From: Gammaproteobacteria bacterium
GTDB lineage: Bacteria > Pseudomonadota > Gammaproteobacteria > SZUA-152
Length of the DNA: 21,278 bases
Direction: 5' to 3'
Assembly (NCBI GenBank): GCA_030613605.1
Contig: JAUWLO010000010.1
Span: 1-21,278, forward strand
In this document: positions 14,812 to 21,278 of the stretch, one piece after another
Layout of the letters: the number at the start of each line of letters is the position of its first letter
Numbering within the stretch: the first letter of the stretch is position 1
Notes under the pieces: model-generated
Databases searched by the model: none
What the model was told of the DNA's origin: nothing
Seen by the model: only the letters and a program-made list of their open reading frames with translations
Position numbers and translations under genes: made by a program

Positions 14812-15627
14812 CTATTCCTCAGGCGAATCCTGATTACTGGATGGTTTGCTACCCTTTGAATGGCTGTGAGATTTACGTTCTGCACGTCTGCGCCGCAATG
14901 TAATCAGAGTAACCACTGGCCCGGACAATGCGTACAAAGCAAAACCAGCAAACAATATTTGCGGCGGATCAATGGAAATCAGCACGAACACCAGCACCAC
15001 AATGAGCACTGCAACAAACGGAACACGACCCCTAAGATCAAGATCCTTGAAGCTGCGATAGCGCACATTACTCACCATAAATACGCCCAGCATAACTGTG
15101 ATAATGGCGGCACCAATAGCCATGCTACGACCACCTATATCGTAATCCTGACCCACCCAAACCAGGCCAGCAATAACCGCTGCCGCTGCTGGGCTAGCCA
15201 GCCCCTGAAAATAACGTTTGTCTGCACGACCAACCTGGGTATTAAAACGAGCAAGTCGCAAAGCGGTACCCGCCGTATATACAAATGCAGCCAACCAGCC
15301 AATTTTTCCCAGATCAGACAATAACCAGATAAACACCACCAGGGCCGGCGCAAGACCGAAGGAAACCATGTCTGCCAGGCTGTCGTACTCTGCGCCAAAC
15401 TCACTCTGGGTATTGGTCAGTCGTGCGACACGACCATCAAGGCCATCCATAATCATGGCAATAAAAATAGCGATTGCGGCATCTTCGAAACGACCACCCA
15501 TGGCCGCCACAATGGCGTAAAATCCCGCAAACAAACAACCTGTAGTAAACAGGTTCGGCAATAAATAGATGCCACGTCGGGGCTTCTTTTCAGGCTTGTC
15601 GTCCTTGCGTCTTTCTTCGTTGTTCAT
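14812..15627 (-). CDS. pssA: CDP-diacylglycerol--serine O-phosphatidyltransferase (membrane type)
   Basis: Makes phosphatidylserine from CDP-diacylglycerol and serine. It has 271 residues and is predicted to be an inner-membrane protein with multiple hydrophobic segments between about 22 and 240. This is the CDP-alcohol phosphatidyltransferase family, not the soluble PLD-like PssA of E. coli. The catalytic signature is complete: Asp61-x2-Asp64-Gly65-x2-Ala68-Arg69-x8-Gly78-x3-Asp82-x3-Asp86. Basic, charged tails at both ends face the cytoplasm. The start ATG has no Shine-Dalgarno sequence; its context is repeated twice upstream. psd, encoding the next enzyme of the pathway, ends 99 bases upstream on the same strand. 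Confidence 0.95.
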   Translation of the reverse strand: MNNEERRKDDKPEKKPRRGIYLLPNLFTTGCLFAGFYAIVAAMGGRFEDAAIAIFIAMIMDGLDGRVARLTNTQSEFGAEYDSLADMVSFGLAPALVVFIWLLSDLGKIGWLAAFVYTAGTALRLARFNTQVGRADKRYFQGLASPAAAAVIAGLVWVGQDYDIGGRSMAIGAAIITVMLGVFMVSNVRYRSFKDLDLRGRVPFVAVLIVVLVFVLISIDPPQILFAGFALYALSGPVVTLITLRRRRAERKSHSHSKGSKPSSNQDSPEE

Positions 15628-15660
15628 TAGGTCAATAGTTCATTAGTCGGTCGTTCATTA
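15622..15660 (-). repeat. Three copies of the pssA start context
   Basis: On the minus strand TAATGAAC occurs at 15660-15653, 15645-15638 and 15629-15622. The last copy is the pssA start. Spacings are 15 and 16 bases. The first copy opens an eight-codon frame (MNDRLMNY, stop TGA) in which the second copy lies in phase; it closes a few bases before the true start. Confidence 0.9.
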
Positions 15661-15668
15661 ATTACGTT

Positions 15669-15680
15669 TTTTAGCTAAAA
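15669..15680. repeat. 12-base perfect palindrome in the pssA leader
   Basis: TTTTAGCTAAAA is self-complementary and lies between the presumed pssA promoter and its start codon. It could be an operator or simple AT-rich symmetry. Confidence 0.35.
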
Positions 15681-15716
15681 GTATTGTCAGCATCATACTT
15701 GTGTAACCAGAGTAAC

Positions 15717-15725
15717 ATTATAGCA
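15717..15725 (-). promoter_or_regulatory. Extended -10 promoter for pssA
   Basis: On the minus strand TGCTATAAT (15725-15717) is a perfect TATAAT preceded by TG one base away, the extended -10 form that does not need a good -35 box. It begins just after the psd stop codon (TAG, 15727-15729) and would give a leader of about 80 bases. The -35 region is poor. Confidence 0.5.
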
Positions 15726-15726
15726 T

Positions 15727-16458
15727 CTAGGTATTCGCTACTATTTTTGTTACCGACGACCCATCTTCTGTTCGCACTAATGTTGCTATGATGCCTGTTC
15801 CTGCTAACACCTTATCGCCTACCCGTACATCAATGCGCGTCGATTCTGGCACCAACACATCAACCTGGGTACCAAACCGTAAAAAACCGCAGCGTTGTCC
15901 CTGGCCAATACGCTCACCACTTCGCACGTAACAATGAGGCCTTGGCAATAAAGCACTCGCCTCTATCACCAACACTACCTCATCACCTTCATCACTTTGT
16001 ATATTTTGTGCAAATGCCATCAACCCGCCATTTGTCTCATCGATAGTAACCTTAGCAATAGTAGCGGTATCACCACTTTTAACTGTAGCTAATGACTCTA
16101 TTTTACGAGGCAGCTTTTGCCACTGTTTGATAATTTTCCCTTCCATAGGACTATGAACAGAATAAACATCCATAAAGCTCATTTTAATACTGATGCAAAT
16201 CGCTATTCTGTCGAGGTAAGCATCATATACTTTTTCAATAGCGGTAATTCTGCCGTCTACCGGGCACACGATACCCAATGGTAATGCCGGTATTTTTCGA
16301 TGTGGATCACGAAACAAAAAAAACAGGAAAACCACCAGGGTCCATAGCGGCACACTGGCTAGACCAAAATATAAATGGGTAGTAATTGCTAACGCAATCG
16401 TGAGAAATAGCCACACCCAGCCTTCACGCGCAATCAGTGGATAACGGTAGGCAAGCAT
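15727..16458 (-). CDS. psd: Phosphatidylserine decarboxylase, short form, with Thr at the cleavage site
   Basis: Converts phosphatidylserine to phosphatidylethanolamine; works with the adjacent PssA at the inner membrane. It has 243 residues, the short proteobacterial/archaeal type. The start MLAYRYPLIAREGWVW is family-like. Two hydrophobic segments follow (about 14-32 and 35-50). CPVDGRI (65-71) supplies the Asp, and FMDVYSVHSPMEG (95-107) the His that aligns with E. coli His147. The proenzyme must cut itself between Gly and Ser to make its pyruvoyl group (LGST in E. coli, RFGS in short forms). Here the site reads RFGT (194-197, Thr codon ACC at 15868-15870). Another GSS occurs at 233-235 but outside the expected context. 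A terminator separates it from ilvC. Confidence 0.88.
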   Translation of the reverse strand: MLAYRYPLIAREGWVWLFLTIALAITTHLYFGLASVPLWTLVVFLFFLFRDPHRKIPALPLGIVCPVDGRITAIEKVYDAYLDRIAICISIKMSFMDVYSVHSPMEGKIIKQWQKLPRKIESLATVKSGDTATIAKVTIDETNGGLMAFAQNIQSDEGDEVVLVIEASALLPRPHCYVRSGERIGQGQRCGFLRFGTQVDVLVPESTRIDVRVGDKVLAGTGIIATLVRTEDGSSVTKIVANT

Positions 16459-16493
16459 GGGTTAGTCTGAAAATAGAATGATGAAAATATAGC

Positions 16494-16532
16494 AATAGAA
16501 CAAAAGGGGCGAAACAACTGCTTCACCCCTTT
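16494..16532 (-). terminator. Intrinsic terminator after ilvC
   Basis: On the minus strand an 11-bp stem AAAGGGGTGAA / TTCGCCCCTTT (one T-G wobble) with an 8-base loop (16503-16532) is followed by TTTTGTTCT. It begins 14 bases after the ilvC stop and should end the ilvBNC transcript before psd. Confidence 0.85.
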
Positions 16533-16545
16533 ATCATTTATTGGC

Positions 16546-17562
16546 TTAGTTTTTGGTTTTATCCACTAATGCGTTGGCAGTAATCCAGGGCATCATGGCA
16601 CGTAATTTTGCACCCGTTTTTTCAATCGGGTGCTCTTCATTCAAACGGCGACGCGCAGTCATTTCCGGATAATTGCTTTGCCCTTCCAGAATAAAGCGTT
16701 TGGCATATTCGCCTGTCTGAATATTGCGTAATGCTTCTTTCATTGCTCGACGGCTTTCTGCATTAATGATTTTTTCGCCGGTAACATACTCACCATATTC
16801 TGCATTATTAGATATGGAATAATTCATGTTGGCGATGCCGCCTTCATACATGAGATCAACAATCAGTTTTAATTCATGCAAGCATTCGAAATAAGCCATC
16901 TCGGGCGCATAACCCGCTTCCGTTAATGTTTCGAAGCCGGCTTTAACCAGCTCAACCGCACCACCACACAATACTGCCTGTTCACCAAACAAATCAGTTT
17001 CAGTCTCATCTTTGAAAGTGGTTTCAATAATACCGGTACGACCACCGCCAACACCGGAAGCATAGGAAAGAGCAACATCCCTGGCTTTACCGGAAGCATC
17101 CTGAAAAATAGCAATAAGATCTGGAATGCCGCCGCCATTTTTAAACTCATTACGCACAGTATGACCAGGAGCTTTGGGTGCAATCATAATGACATCAAGA
17201 TCTGCTCGAGGCACAACCTGGTTGTAATGAATGGCAAAACCATGAGCAAATGCCAGGGTAGCGCCCTGCTTTAAGTTCGGCTCAATTTCATCTTTATAAA
17301 GTTGTGACTGAAACTCATCTGGCGTTAGAACCATAACCAGATCTGCGCCAGCAACCGCCTCAACCACAGGCTTAACGGTAAGACCTTCTGCTTCTGCTTT
17401 AGCGATAGAGGACGAACCAGATCGCAGACCAACCGTCACATCTACGCCGGAATCTTTGAGATTATTGGCATGGGCATGGCCTTGTGAGCCATAACCAAGA
17501 ATGGTGACTTTTTTGCCTTTAATGATTGAAAGATCACAATCTTTGTCGTAATAAATATTCAT
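16546..17562 (-). CDS. ilvC: Ketol-acid reductoisomerase (NADP+), class I
   Basis: Isomerises and reduces acetolactate or acetohydroxybutyrate to the dihydroxy acids, the second common step to valine and isoleucine. It has 338 residues, the short class I form (E. coli has the long class II form of 491). The Rossmann loop is GYGSQGHAHANNL (23-35), followed by the cofactor-specificity loop GLRSGSSS with serines and Arg suiting NADPH. DLFGEQAVLCGG carries the magnesium-binding Asp and Glu, and ECLHELKLIVDLMYEGG the other acidic ligands. GGAG lies about 13 bases before the ATG. It is the last gene of ilvB-ilvN-ilvC, with 102 bases to ilvN, and is followed by the terminator at 16494-16532. Confidence 0.98.
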   Translation of the reverse strand: MNIYYDKDCDLSIIKGKKVTILGYGSQGHAHANNLKDSGVDVTVGLRSGSSSIAKAEAEGLTVKPVVEAVAGADLVMVLTPDEFQSQLYKDEIEPNLKQGATLAFAHGFAIHYNQVVPRADLDVIMIAPKAPGHTVRNEFKNGGGIPDLIAIFQDASGKARDVALSYASGVGGGRTGIIETTFKDETETDLFGEQAVLCGGAVELVKAGFETLTEAGYAPEMAYFECLHELKLIVDLMYEGGIANMNYSISNNAEYGEYVTGEKIINAESRRAMKEALRNIQTGEYAKRFILEGQSNYPEMTARRRLNEEHPIEKTGAKLRAMMPWITANALVDKTKN

Positions 17563-17664
17563 TGTCCACTTGCTCCTGTTTCAAATTCTTTAAATACATT
17601 TCGTTCGCCTAAATCCACATGGGAGGCAAACGTTTAATAATTTCTACAAACCGGATAATCAGAT

Positions 17665-18159
17665 TTAGATGTGTAAACTTTTTGATCCGCGAGAGATACC
17701 GGAAACACCCGATCGTACTGTCTCAAGTATTGGGGTCTTATCAAACGAGTTTATAAAGGCATCCAGCTTTTCGCCTTTACCGGTGAGCTCAATAGTGTAG
17801 CTGGTTGCCGTTACATCAATAATGCGTCCGCGGAAAATATCCACCAGCCTTTTTATTTCTTCGCGCGAATCATTGCTTGATGTTTTCACCTTGATCATCA
17901 TCATTTCACGTTCGATGTGCGGGCCCTCGGTTAAATCCATCAGCTTAACCACATCGATCAGTTTATTGAGCTGTTTGGTAATCTGCTCAACAATTTCATC
18001 TGAACCACGAGTCACCAATGTTAAGCGTGATAGAGTGGCGTCTTCTGTCGGCGCGACAGTAAGAGACTCAATATTGTAGCCGCGCGCGGAAAACAGGCCC
18101 GCCACTCGGGATAAGGCGCCCGCTTCATTTTCCATTAATATTGAAATAATATGTCTCAT
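17665..18159 (-). CDS. ilvN: Acetolactate synthase small (regulatory) subunit
   Basis: Regulatory partner of IlvB that raises its activity and confers valine feedback inhibition. It has 164 residues, the IlvH-like length. The N-terminal ACT domain (about 3-78) starts MRHIISILMENEAGALSRVAGLFSARGYN, in part. Asn11, Gly14 and Asn29, the residues equivalent to those whose loss makes E. coli IlvH valine-resistant, are all kept, so inhibition by valine is likely. The C-terminal ACT-like half contains REMMMIKVKTS and RGRIIDVTATSYTIELTGKG. It lies 62 bases after ilvB. The Shine-Dalgarno sequence is weak (GAAG). Confidence 0.97.
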   Translation of the reverse strand: MRHIISILMENEAGALSRVAGLFSARGYNIESLTVAPTEDATLSRLTLVTRGSDEIVEQITKQLNKLIDVVKLMDLTEGPHIEREMMMIKVKTSSNDSREEIKRLVDIFRGRIIDVTATSYTIELTGKGEKLDAFINSFDKTPILETVRSGVSGISRGSKSLHI

Positions 18160-18221
18160 GTTTTGTTCTTCAGTTGCAGTTAGTAGTTCCGGCTATTAAA
18201 TCCATCTCTTAAACCTATCTG

Positions 18222-19916
18222 TTAAATAAGTATCATTTCATCCAGACCCGCCCCTGCAGGAACCATCGGGTAAACATTTTCCGTTGGGTCCGTCAAAATA
18301 TCCAGAAACACCAGACGATCTTTCAGTTTAAAGGTTTCTTTAATGGCAGCTTCGACATCACCTGGTTTGGTGACCTGAATACCCACATGGCCATACGCCT
18401 CAGCCAGTTTGACAAAATCCGGCAGAGATTCCATGTACGAGTGTGAAAAACGACTGTCGTAAAAAAATTCCTGCCACTGACGCACCATGCCCAGGAAACC
18501 ATTGTTTAAACAAATGATTTTGATGGGCAAATTATGCTGCAGACAGCTAGACAGCTCCTGAATATTCATCTGGATGCTGCCCTCACCTGTCACACACGCC
18601 ACCTGTGCTTTTGGATGCGCAAGTTGCACGCCCATGGCAGCTGGCAACCCAAAACCCATGGTGCCCAGACCGCCCGAATTGATCCAGCGCCGCGGTTTAT
18701 CAAACCGGTAATACTGCGCAGCCCACATTTGATGCTGGCCTACATCAGAAGTCACAAAGGCATCGCCCTTGGTCACCTTATACAGAGTATCCAGTGCAAA
18801 CTGAGGTTTAATTATTTTGGTATCAGTTTTGTACGCAAGGCAGTCTTTTGATCGCCACTCTTCAATCTGCTTCCACCAGTCTTTAAGTGCAGCCTTATTG
18901 GGCTTATAACCATCTTCCTTGAGTTGTTTAAGCAACGCCTTGAGAACACTGTTCACACCACCCACGATGGGCACATCCACTTTTACATTTTTTGAAATTG
19001 ACGAGGGATCAATATCAACGTGAATAATCTTCGCATACGGTGCAAATTTCTCGATGTTTCCCGTAACACGATCATCAAAACGTGCACCAATGGCAATGAT
19101 CAAATCGCAGTTGGAAATAGCCATATTGGCTTCATAGGTGCCGTGCATGCCCAACATGCCAACAAACTGTTTGTCCGAGGCAGGATAACCACCCAGCCCC
19201 ATCGATGTGTTGGTTACCGGTGCACCGACCATATGTGCTATTTCGATTAATGCCTTGCTGGCATCATCAAGAATGACACCACCGCCCGTGTAAAACATGG
19301 GACGTTTGGATGAGGCTATCATTTTGGTGGCCTTTTTGATTTGCCCACTGTGGCCTTTCACCACCGGATTGTATGACCGCATCTCGATAGTTTTTGGATA
19401 GATGTAATCCGCCGTTTCTGCGGTGACGTCCTTGGGGATATCAACAACGACTGGCCCCGGTCGACCCGTGGTTGCAACATAAAAAGCTTTTTTCAGAGTC
19501 GAAGTTAAATCCTTAACATCTTTAACCAGGAAATTATGTTTCACGCAGGGGCGCGTAATGCCAACCGAATCCACTTCCTGGAAGGCATCGTTGCCAATGA
19601 GGCTGGTTGGCACCTGGCCGGTAATCACCACCATGGGAATCGAGTCCATATAAGCAGTGGCAATACCGGTCACGGCATTGGTGGCGCCTGGGCCTGACGT
19701 TACCAACACAACGCCCGGCTTACCTGTGGAGCGGGCATAGCCATCGGCCGCATGGGTCGCTGCCTGTTCATGGCGCACCAAAATATGTTTGACCTTATCC
19801 TGCCTGTGCAGAGCATCATAAATATGAAGCACAGCACCCCCAGGGTAGCCAAACAGGAATTCGACACCTTCATCATGCAGAAAATGCGTTAAAATCTCTG
19901 CGCCGGTCAGTTTCAC
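18222..19916 (-). CDS. ilvB: Acetolactate synthase large (catalytic) subunit
   Basis: Thiamine diphosphate and FAD enzyme that condenses pyruvate with pyruvate or 2-oxobutyrate, the first common step to valine, leucine and isoleucine. The GTG at 19914-19916 is preferred as start. It yields the family's usual opening (V/M)KLTGAEIL and has GAGAG eight bases upstream; the protein is then 564 residues. In-frame ATGs at 19953-19955 and 20013-20015 would add 13 or 33 residues of untypical sequence, and the latter lies within the leader terminator hairpin. Key motifs: GYPGGAVLHIYDAL (23-36), catalytic Glu50 in RHEQAATHAADGYAR, and the ThDP/magnesium motif GEGSIQMNIQEL ending in NNGFLGMVRQWQ. It heads ilvBNC and stands divergent from the DUF3579 gene. 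Confidence 0.97.
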   Translation of the reverse strand: MKLTGAEILTHFLHDEGVEFLFGYPGGAVLHIYDALHRQDKVKHILVRHEQAATHAADGYARSTGKPGVVLVTSGPGATNAVTGIATAYMDSIPMVVITGQVPTSLIGNDAFQEVDSVGITRPCVKHNFLVKDVKDLTSTLKKAFYVATTGRPGPVVVDIPKDVTAETADYIYPKTIEMRSYNPVVKGHSGQIKKATKMIASSKRPMFYTGGGVILDDASKALIEIAHMVGAPVTNTSMGLGGYPASDKQFVGMLGMHGTYEANMAISNCDLIIAIGARFDDRVTGNIEKFAPYAKIIHVDIDPSSISKNVKVDVPIVGGVNSVLKALLKQLKEDGYKPNKAALKDWWKQIEEWRSKDCLAYKTDTKIIKPQFALDTLYKVTKGDAFVTSDVGQHQMWAAQYYRFDKPRRWINSGGLGTMGFGLPAAMGVQLAHPKAQVACVTGEGSIQMNIQELSSCLQHNLPIKIICLNNGFLGMVRQWQEFFYDSRFSHSYMESLPDFVKLAEAYGHVGIQVTKPGDVEAAIKETFKLKDRLVFLDILTDPTENVYPMVPAGAGLDEMILI

Positions 19917-19947
19917 GTCACAATCTCTCTTCTTATAATGTAGTTGC

Positions 19948-20073
19948 CTAATCATGCTCAGAGCACCGTTTGTGGCACCCAGAAAAAATGCCCGCGAGTC
20001 GGGCGATTTTGGCATAATAGTGTGGAAGAGGAAAATACTGGTAACTGCCCTTCAGGTCAAGAGATTCGGGCAT
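19948..20073 (-). CDS. Possible leader ORF of the ilvBNC operon (41 codons)
   Basis: An ATG at 20071-20073 with AGG eight bases before it opens a 41-codon frame. It begins MPESLDLKGSYQYFPLPHYY, continues AKIARLAGIF across the terminator hairpin and its T tract, and stops (TAG, 19948-19950) about 30 bases before the ilvB GTG. It is tyrosine-rich (five of 41) and has no run of Ile, Val or Leu codons, unlike E. coli ilv leader peptides. A ribosome translating it would cover the terminator. Coding is unproven. Confidence 0.35.
   Translation of the reverse strand: MPESLDLKGSYQYFPLPHYYAKIARLAGIFSGCHKRCSEHD
19983..20010 (-). terminator. Attenuator-like intrinsic terminator in the ilvB leader
   Basis: On the minus strand GCCCG-ACTCG-CGGGC (20004-19990) is followed directly by ATTTTTT (19989-19983). 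AAAAT before the stem can extend it by pairing with ATTTT. It lies about 70 bases before the ilvB start and downstream of the likely promoter. A second hairpin TGCCC/GGGCA (20068-20072 with 20046-20050) stands upstream, and its GGGC arm could instead pair with the GCCC arm of the terminator. Confidence 0.7.
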
Positions 20074-20099
20074 TAGCACTACCTAATCACCTCAATTTT

Positions 20100-20131
20100 C
20101 GTATAGAATAGCCCGCCATTCACGTTGACAG
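20100..20131 (-). promoter_or_regulatory. Candidate ilvB promoter
   Basis: On the minus strand CTGTCA (20131-20126) and TATTCT (20110-20105) or the overlapping TATACG (20105-20100) resemble -35 and -10 boxes, but the spacers (15 or 20 bases) are not ideal. A start near 20095 would place the 41-codon leader frame about 20-30 bases into the transcript. The upstream divergent region 20132-20372 has no gene I can support. Confidence 0.3.
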
Positions 20132-20194
20132 AATATTACGGGGCACGGGTAGAACAACAGGGGTTCTGGTTCCTTACAATTCGGACAAAACAGC

Positions 20195-20212
20195 TCAGGA
20201 ACAATTTCCTGA
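20195..20212. repeat. 7-bp inverted repeat in the ilvB / DUF3579 divergent region
   Basis: TCAGGAA-CAAT-TTCCTGA is perfect in both arms and sits between the two divergent transcription units, roughly 70-100 bases upstream of the presumed ilvB promoter. Operator-like; the factor is unknown. Confidence 0.45.
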
Positions 20213-20315
20213 CAAATGACGTTACAACTCTGACTTGCACAATCTGGCTTTATATAAACCACTGCAATTTATATTTATTTGATTTAATCATAGATTTTTT
20301 TAATGGCTTCTACGT

Positions 20316-20321
20316 TATAAT
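20316..20321 (+). promoter_or_regulatory. Probable -10 box for the DUF3579 gene
   Basis: A perfect TATAAT lies 51 bases before the ATG at 20373. The region at the -35 distance (20293-20298, GATTTT) is a poor match, with an AT-rich stretch (20270-20300) upstream that might act as an UP-like element. Confidence 0.35.
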
Positions 20322-20372
20322 GACTACTCGACAGTTCCAGACCGCCAGTGCCCTCAGATATCGAAGCGACAC

Positions 20373-20663
20373 ATGCCACAAGCGCAAAATTACGTGAAAA
20401 AAATCATCATTGAAGGCACCACTCAGGGTGGCAGGAAGTTCAGACCCAGCGATTGGGCTGAGCGGATGAGTGGTGCATTGTCTACCTTTGGGCCTGACCA
20501 GCGTATTCGTTACTCTCCCCTTCTCCAGCCCACAACCATTAACGGTATAAAATGCATTGTTATTGACCCTGACATGCAGGAACAATTCCCGGAGATGTAC
20601 ACCTATATAATGGGTTGGGCCAATAAAAATGAGCTGGTGGTGTCTGAAAAAGAGGTTAACTAG
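20373..20663 (+). CDS. DUF3579 family protein of unknown function
   Basis: A 96-residue soluble protein. The core KKIIIEGTTQGGRKFRPSDW (9-28) followed by AERMSGALSTF, then RIRYSPLLQP and KCIVIDPDM, matches what I know of DUF3579, a small family common in betaproteobacteria and some gammaproteobacteria. No signal peptide, membrane segment or catalytic motif is visible. Alternating charged and hydrophobic stretches suggest a compact alpha/beta fold. The start ATG has a weak Shine-Dalgarno sequence; a GTG ten bases of coding further on (KK-initial form) is a possible alternative. It is divergent from ilvB, with the tautomerase gene 96 bases downstream. Function cannot be inferred. Confidence 0.8.
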   Translation: MPQAQNYVKKIIIEGTTQGGRKFRPSDWAERMSGALSTFGPDQRIRYSPLLQPTTINGIKCIVIDPDMQEQFPEMYTYIMGWANKNELVVSEKEVN

Positions 20664-20759
20664 AAGAAGACGTTTCCTGGCAATAATACGTCAAAGCCTG
20701 TACAACACTCCTGATATCGAATTTTAAATAATAATCTTACGACAGACCGAGAACCAGGA

Positions 20760-21104
20760 ATGCCCTATCTAAAAATACAGACCAATAAGGTCTTAGATGA
20801 GCCTGTCCAAAATGCGCTTCTAAAAAAGGCATCGGCAACTATTTCTGCCCAGTTAGGGAAGCCTGTGGATTACATTATGGTTGCCATCGATCCACCACGC
20901 CCCATGATGTTTGCTGGAAGTGATGAACCCACCGCCTATCTGGAACTAAAAAGTATCGGACTGTCCTCTGCTAATACCACGGATTTTTCAGCAGCACTCT
21001 GCAATTTAATAGCCGGAGAACTTTCTATCGACAAAGATCGTGTTTATATCGAATTTTCTAATTCAGAACGTAGCATGTGGGGCTGGAACGGCGCAACGTT
21101 CTAA
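20760..21104 (+). CDS. MIF-like tautomerase family protein (phenylpyruvate tautomerase-related)
   Basis: A 114-residue protein of the macrophage migration inhibitory factor group of the tautomerase superfamily, which act as homotrimers. Pro2, the catalytic base after removal of Met1, is present (MPYLKIQTN). Lys34 in QLGKPVDYIMVAI corresponds to the conserved active-site lysine of MIF. MMFAGSDEPTAYLELKSIG (49-67) and RVYIEFSNSERSMWGWNGATF (94-114, in part) match the family core and C-terminus. Bacterial members often tautomerise phenylpyruvate in vitro; the physiological substrate is usually unknown. GAG/AGGA lie just before the ATG. It follows the DUF3579 gene by 96 bases and precedes the partial gene at 21126. 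Confidence 0.9.
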   Translation: MPYLKIQTNKVLDEPVQNALLKKASATISAQLGKPVDYIMVAIDPPRPMMFAGSDEPTAYLELKSIGLSSANTTDFSAALCNLIAGELSIDKDRVYIEFSNSERSMWGWNGATF

Positions 21105-21125
21105 AAATAACGGTAAGGGCCCAAC

Positions 21126-21278
21126 ATGTTCAAACGACTCCTTATTATCATCGTTGTGCTGATCGGAATCGCCTTCCTGATCCCATCCAACCCTTATACG
21201 GATAAATTCACCGCCCCCACAATCAAGAGCGTCAAGAAAGTTTACGCCTATTTCGATGACAAGGTAGACCTTCCCGAC
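21126..21278 (+). CDS. Membrane-anchored protein, 5' part only
   Basis: An open frame from ATG at 21126 to the window edge (51 codons seen), 21 bases after the tautomerase stop and preceded by AAGGG. It begins MFKRLLIIIVVLIGIAFLIP, a basic start followed by one strongly hydrophobic segment (residues 5-19), so it is a signal anchor or uncleaved signal peptide. The next 30 residues are polar with several lysines and an acidic end. I do not recognise the family from this fragment. Confidence 0.7.
   Translation, partial: MFKRLLIIIVVLIGIAFLIPSNPYTDKFTAPTIKSVKKVYAYFDDKVDLPD

Noticed and set aside
20125..20153. Plus-strand promoter from the perfect TTGACA at 20125
   Set aside because: No acceptable -10 box is found at 16-18 bases (GGTAGA/GTAGAA). 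The TATAAT at 20316 is a better candidate for the plus-strand gene.
20125..20397. 90-codon plus-strand frame beginning MTEYYGARVEQQG in the ilvB divergent region
   Set aside because: It overlaps the DUF3579 start, has no ribosome-binding site, and has a composition that looks non-coding. The DUF3579 frame is far better supported.

Overview
This window is a stretch of core chromosome from a gammaproteobacterium outside the Enterobacteriaceae. The evidence is gene content and order. The block miaA-hfq-hflX-hflK-hflC-DUF2065-hisZ-purA, then a tRNA-Leu, then rnr-rlmB, is the arrangement known from Pseudomonas and many other gammaproteobacteria. Presence of hisZ excludes an E. coli-like histidine pathway. 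No phage, insertion sequence, CRISPR array or defence island is visible. Base composition is moderate and looks even throughout. The species cannot be named from this sequence.

Layout, left to right. Nearly all genes lie on the minus strand and are therefore transcribed right to left. Positions 1-104 hold a likely promoter for whatever follows rlmB (rpsF in relatives). Then come rlmB and rnr (ATGA overlap), a plus-strand tRNA-Leu(CAG) with its own promoter, purA, hisZ, a small DUF2065 membrane protein, hflC and hflK (TAATG overlap), hflX, hfq, miaA, rimI and a family-4 uracil-DNA glycosylase (the last three overlapping or coupled), leuA, a 427-base gap, pssA, psd, a clear terminator, and the ilvC-ilvN-ilvB operon. 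Past the ilvB leader the direction flips. The right end carries plus-strand genes: a DUF3579 protein, a MIF-like tautomerase and the start of a membrane-anchored protein cut by the window edge.

Functionally there are four groups. The first is RNA maturation and decay (RlmB, RNase R, MiaA, Hfq, HflX, tRNA-Leu). The second is membrane protein quality control (HflK/HflC, the FtsH partners). The third is branched-chain amino acid synthesis (IlvB, IlvN, IlvC, LeuA) interleaved with phosphatidylethanolamine synthesis (PssA, Psd). The fourth is purine and histidine synthesis (PurA, HisZ).

The genes themselves are ordinary; the points of interest lie mostly between them. The purA start context (ATGGGTAA/G) is repeated four times with an exact 13-base period, creating three six-codon mini-ORFs. 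The pssA start context (TAATGAAC) is repeated three times. The ilvB leader holds an intrinsic terminator, a competing hairpin and a 41-codon ORF that runs through the terminator. Psd has threonine where the self-cleaving serine is expected. I see no evidence for a wholly new multi-gene system here.
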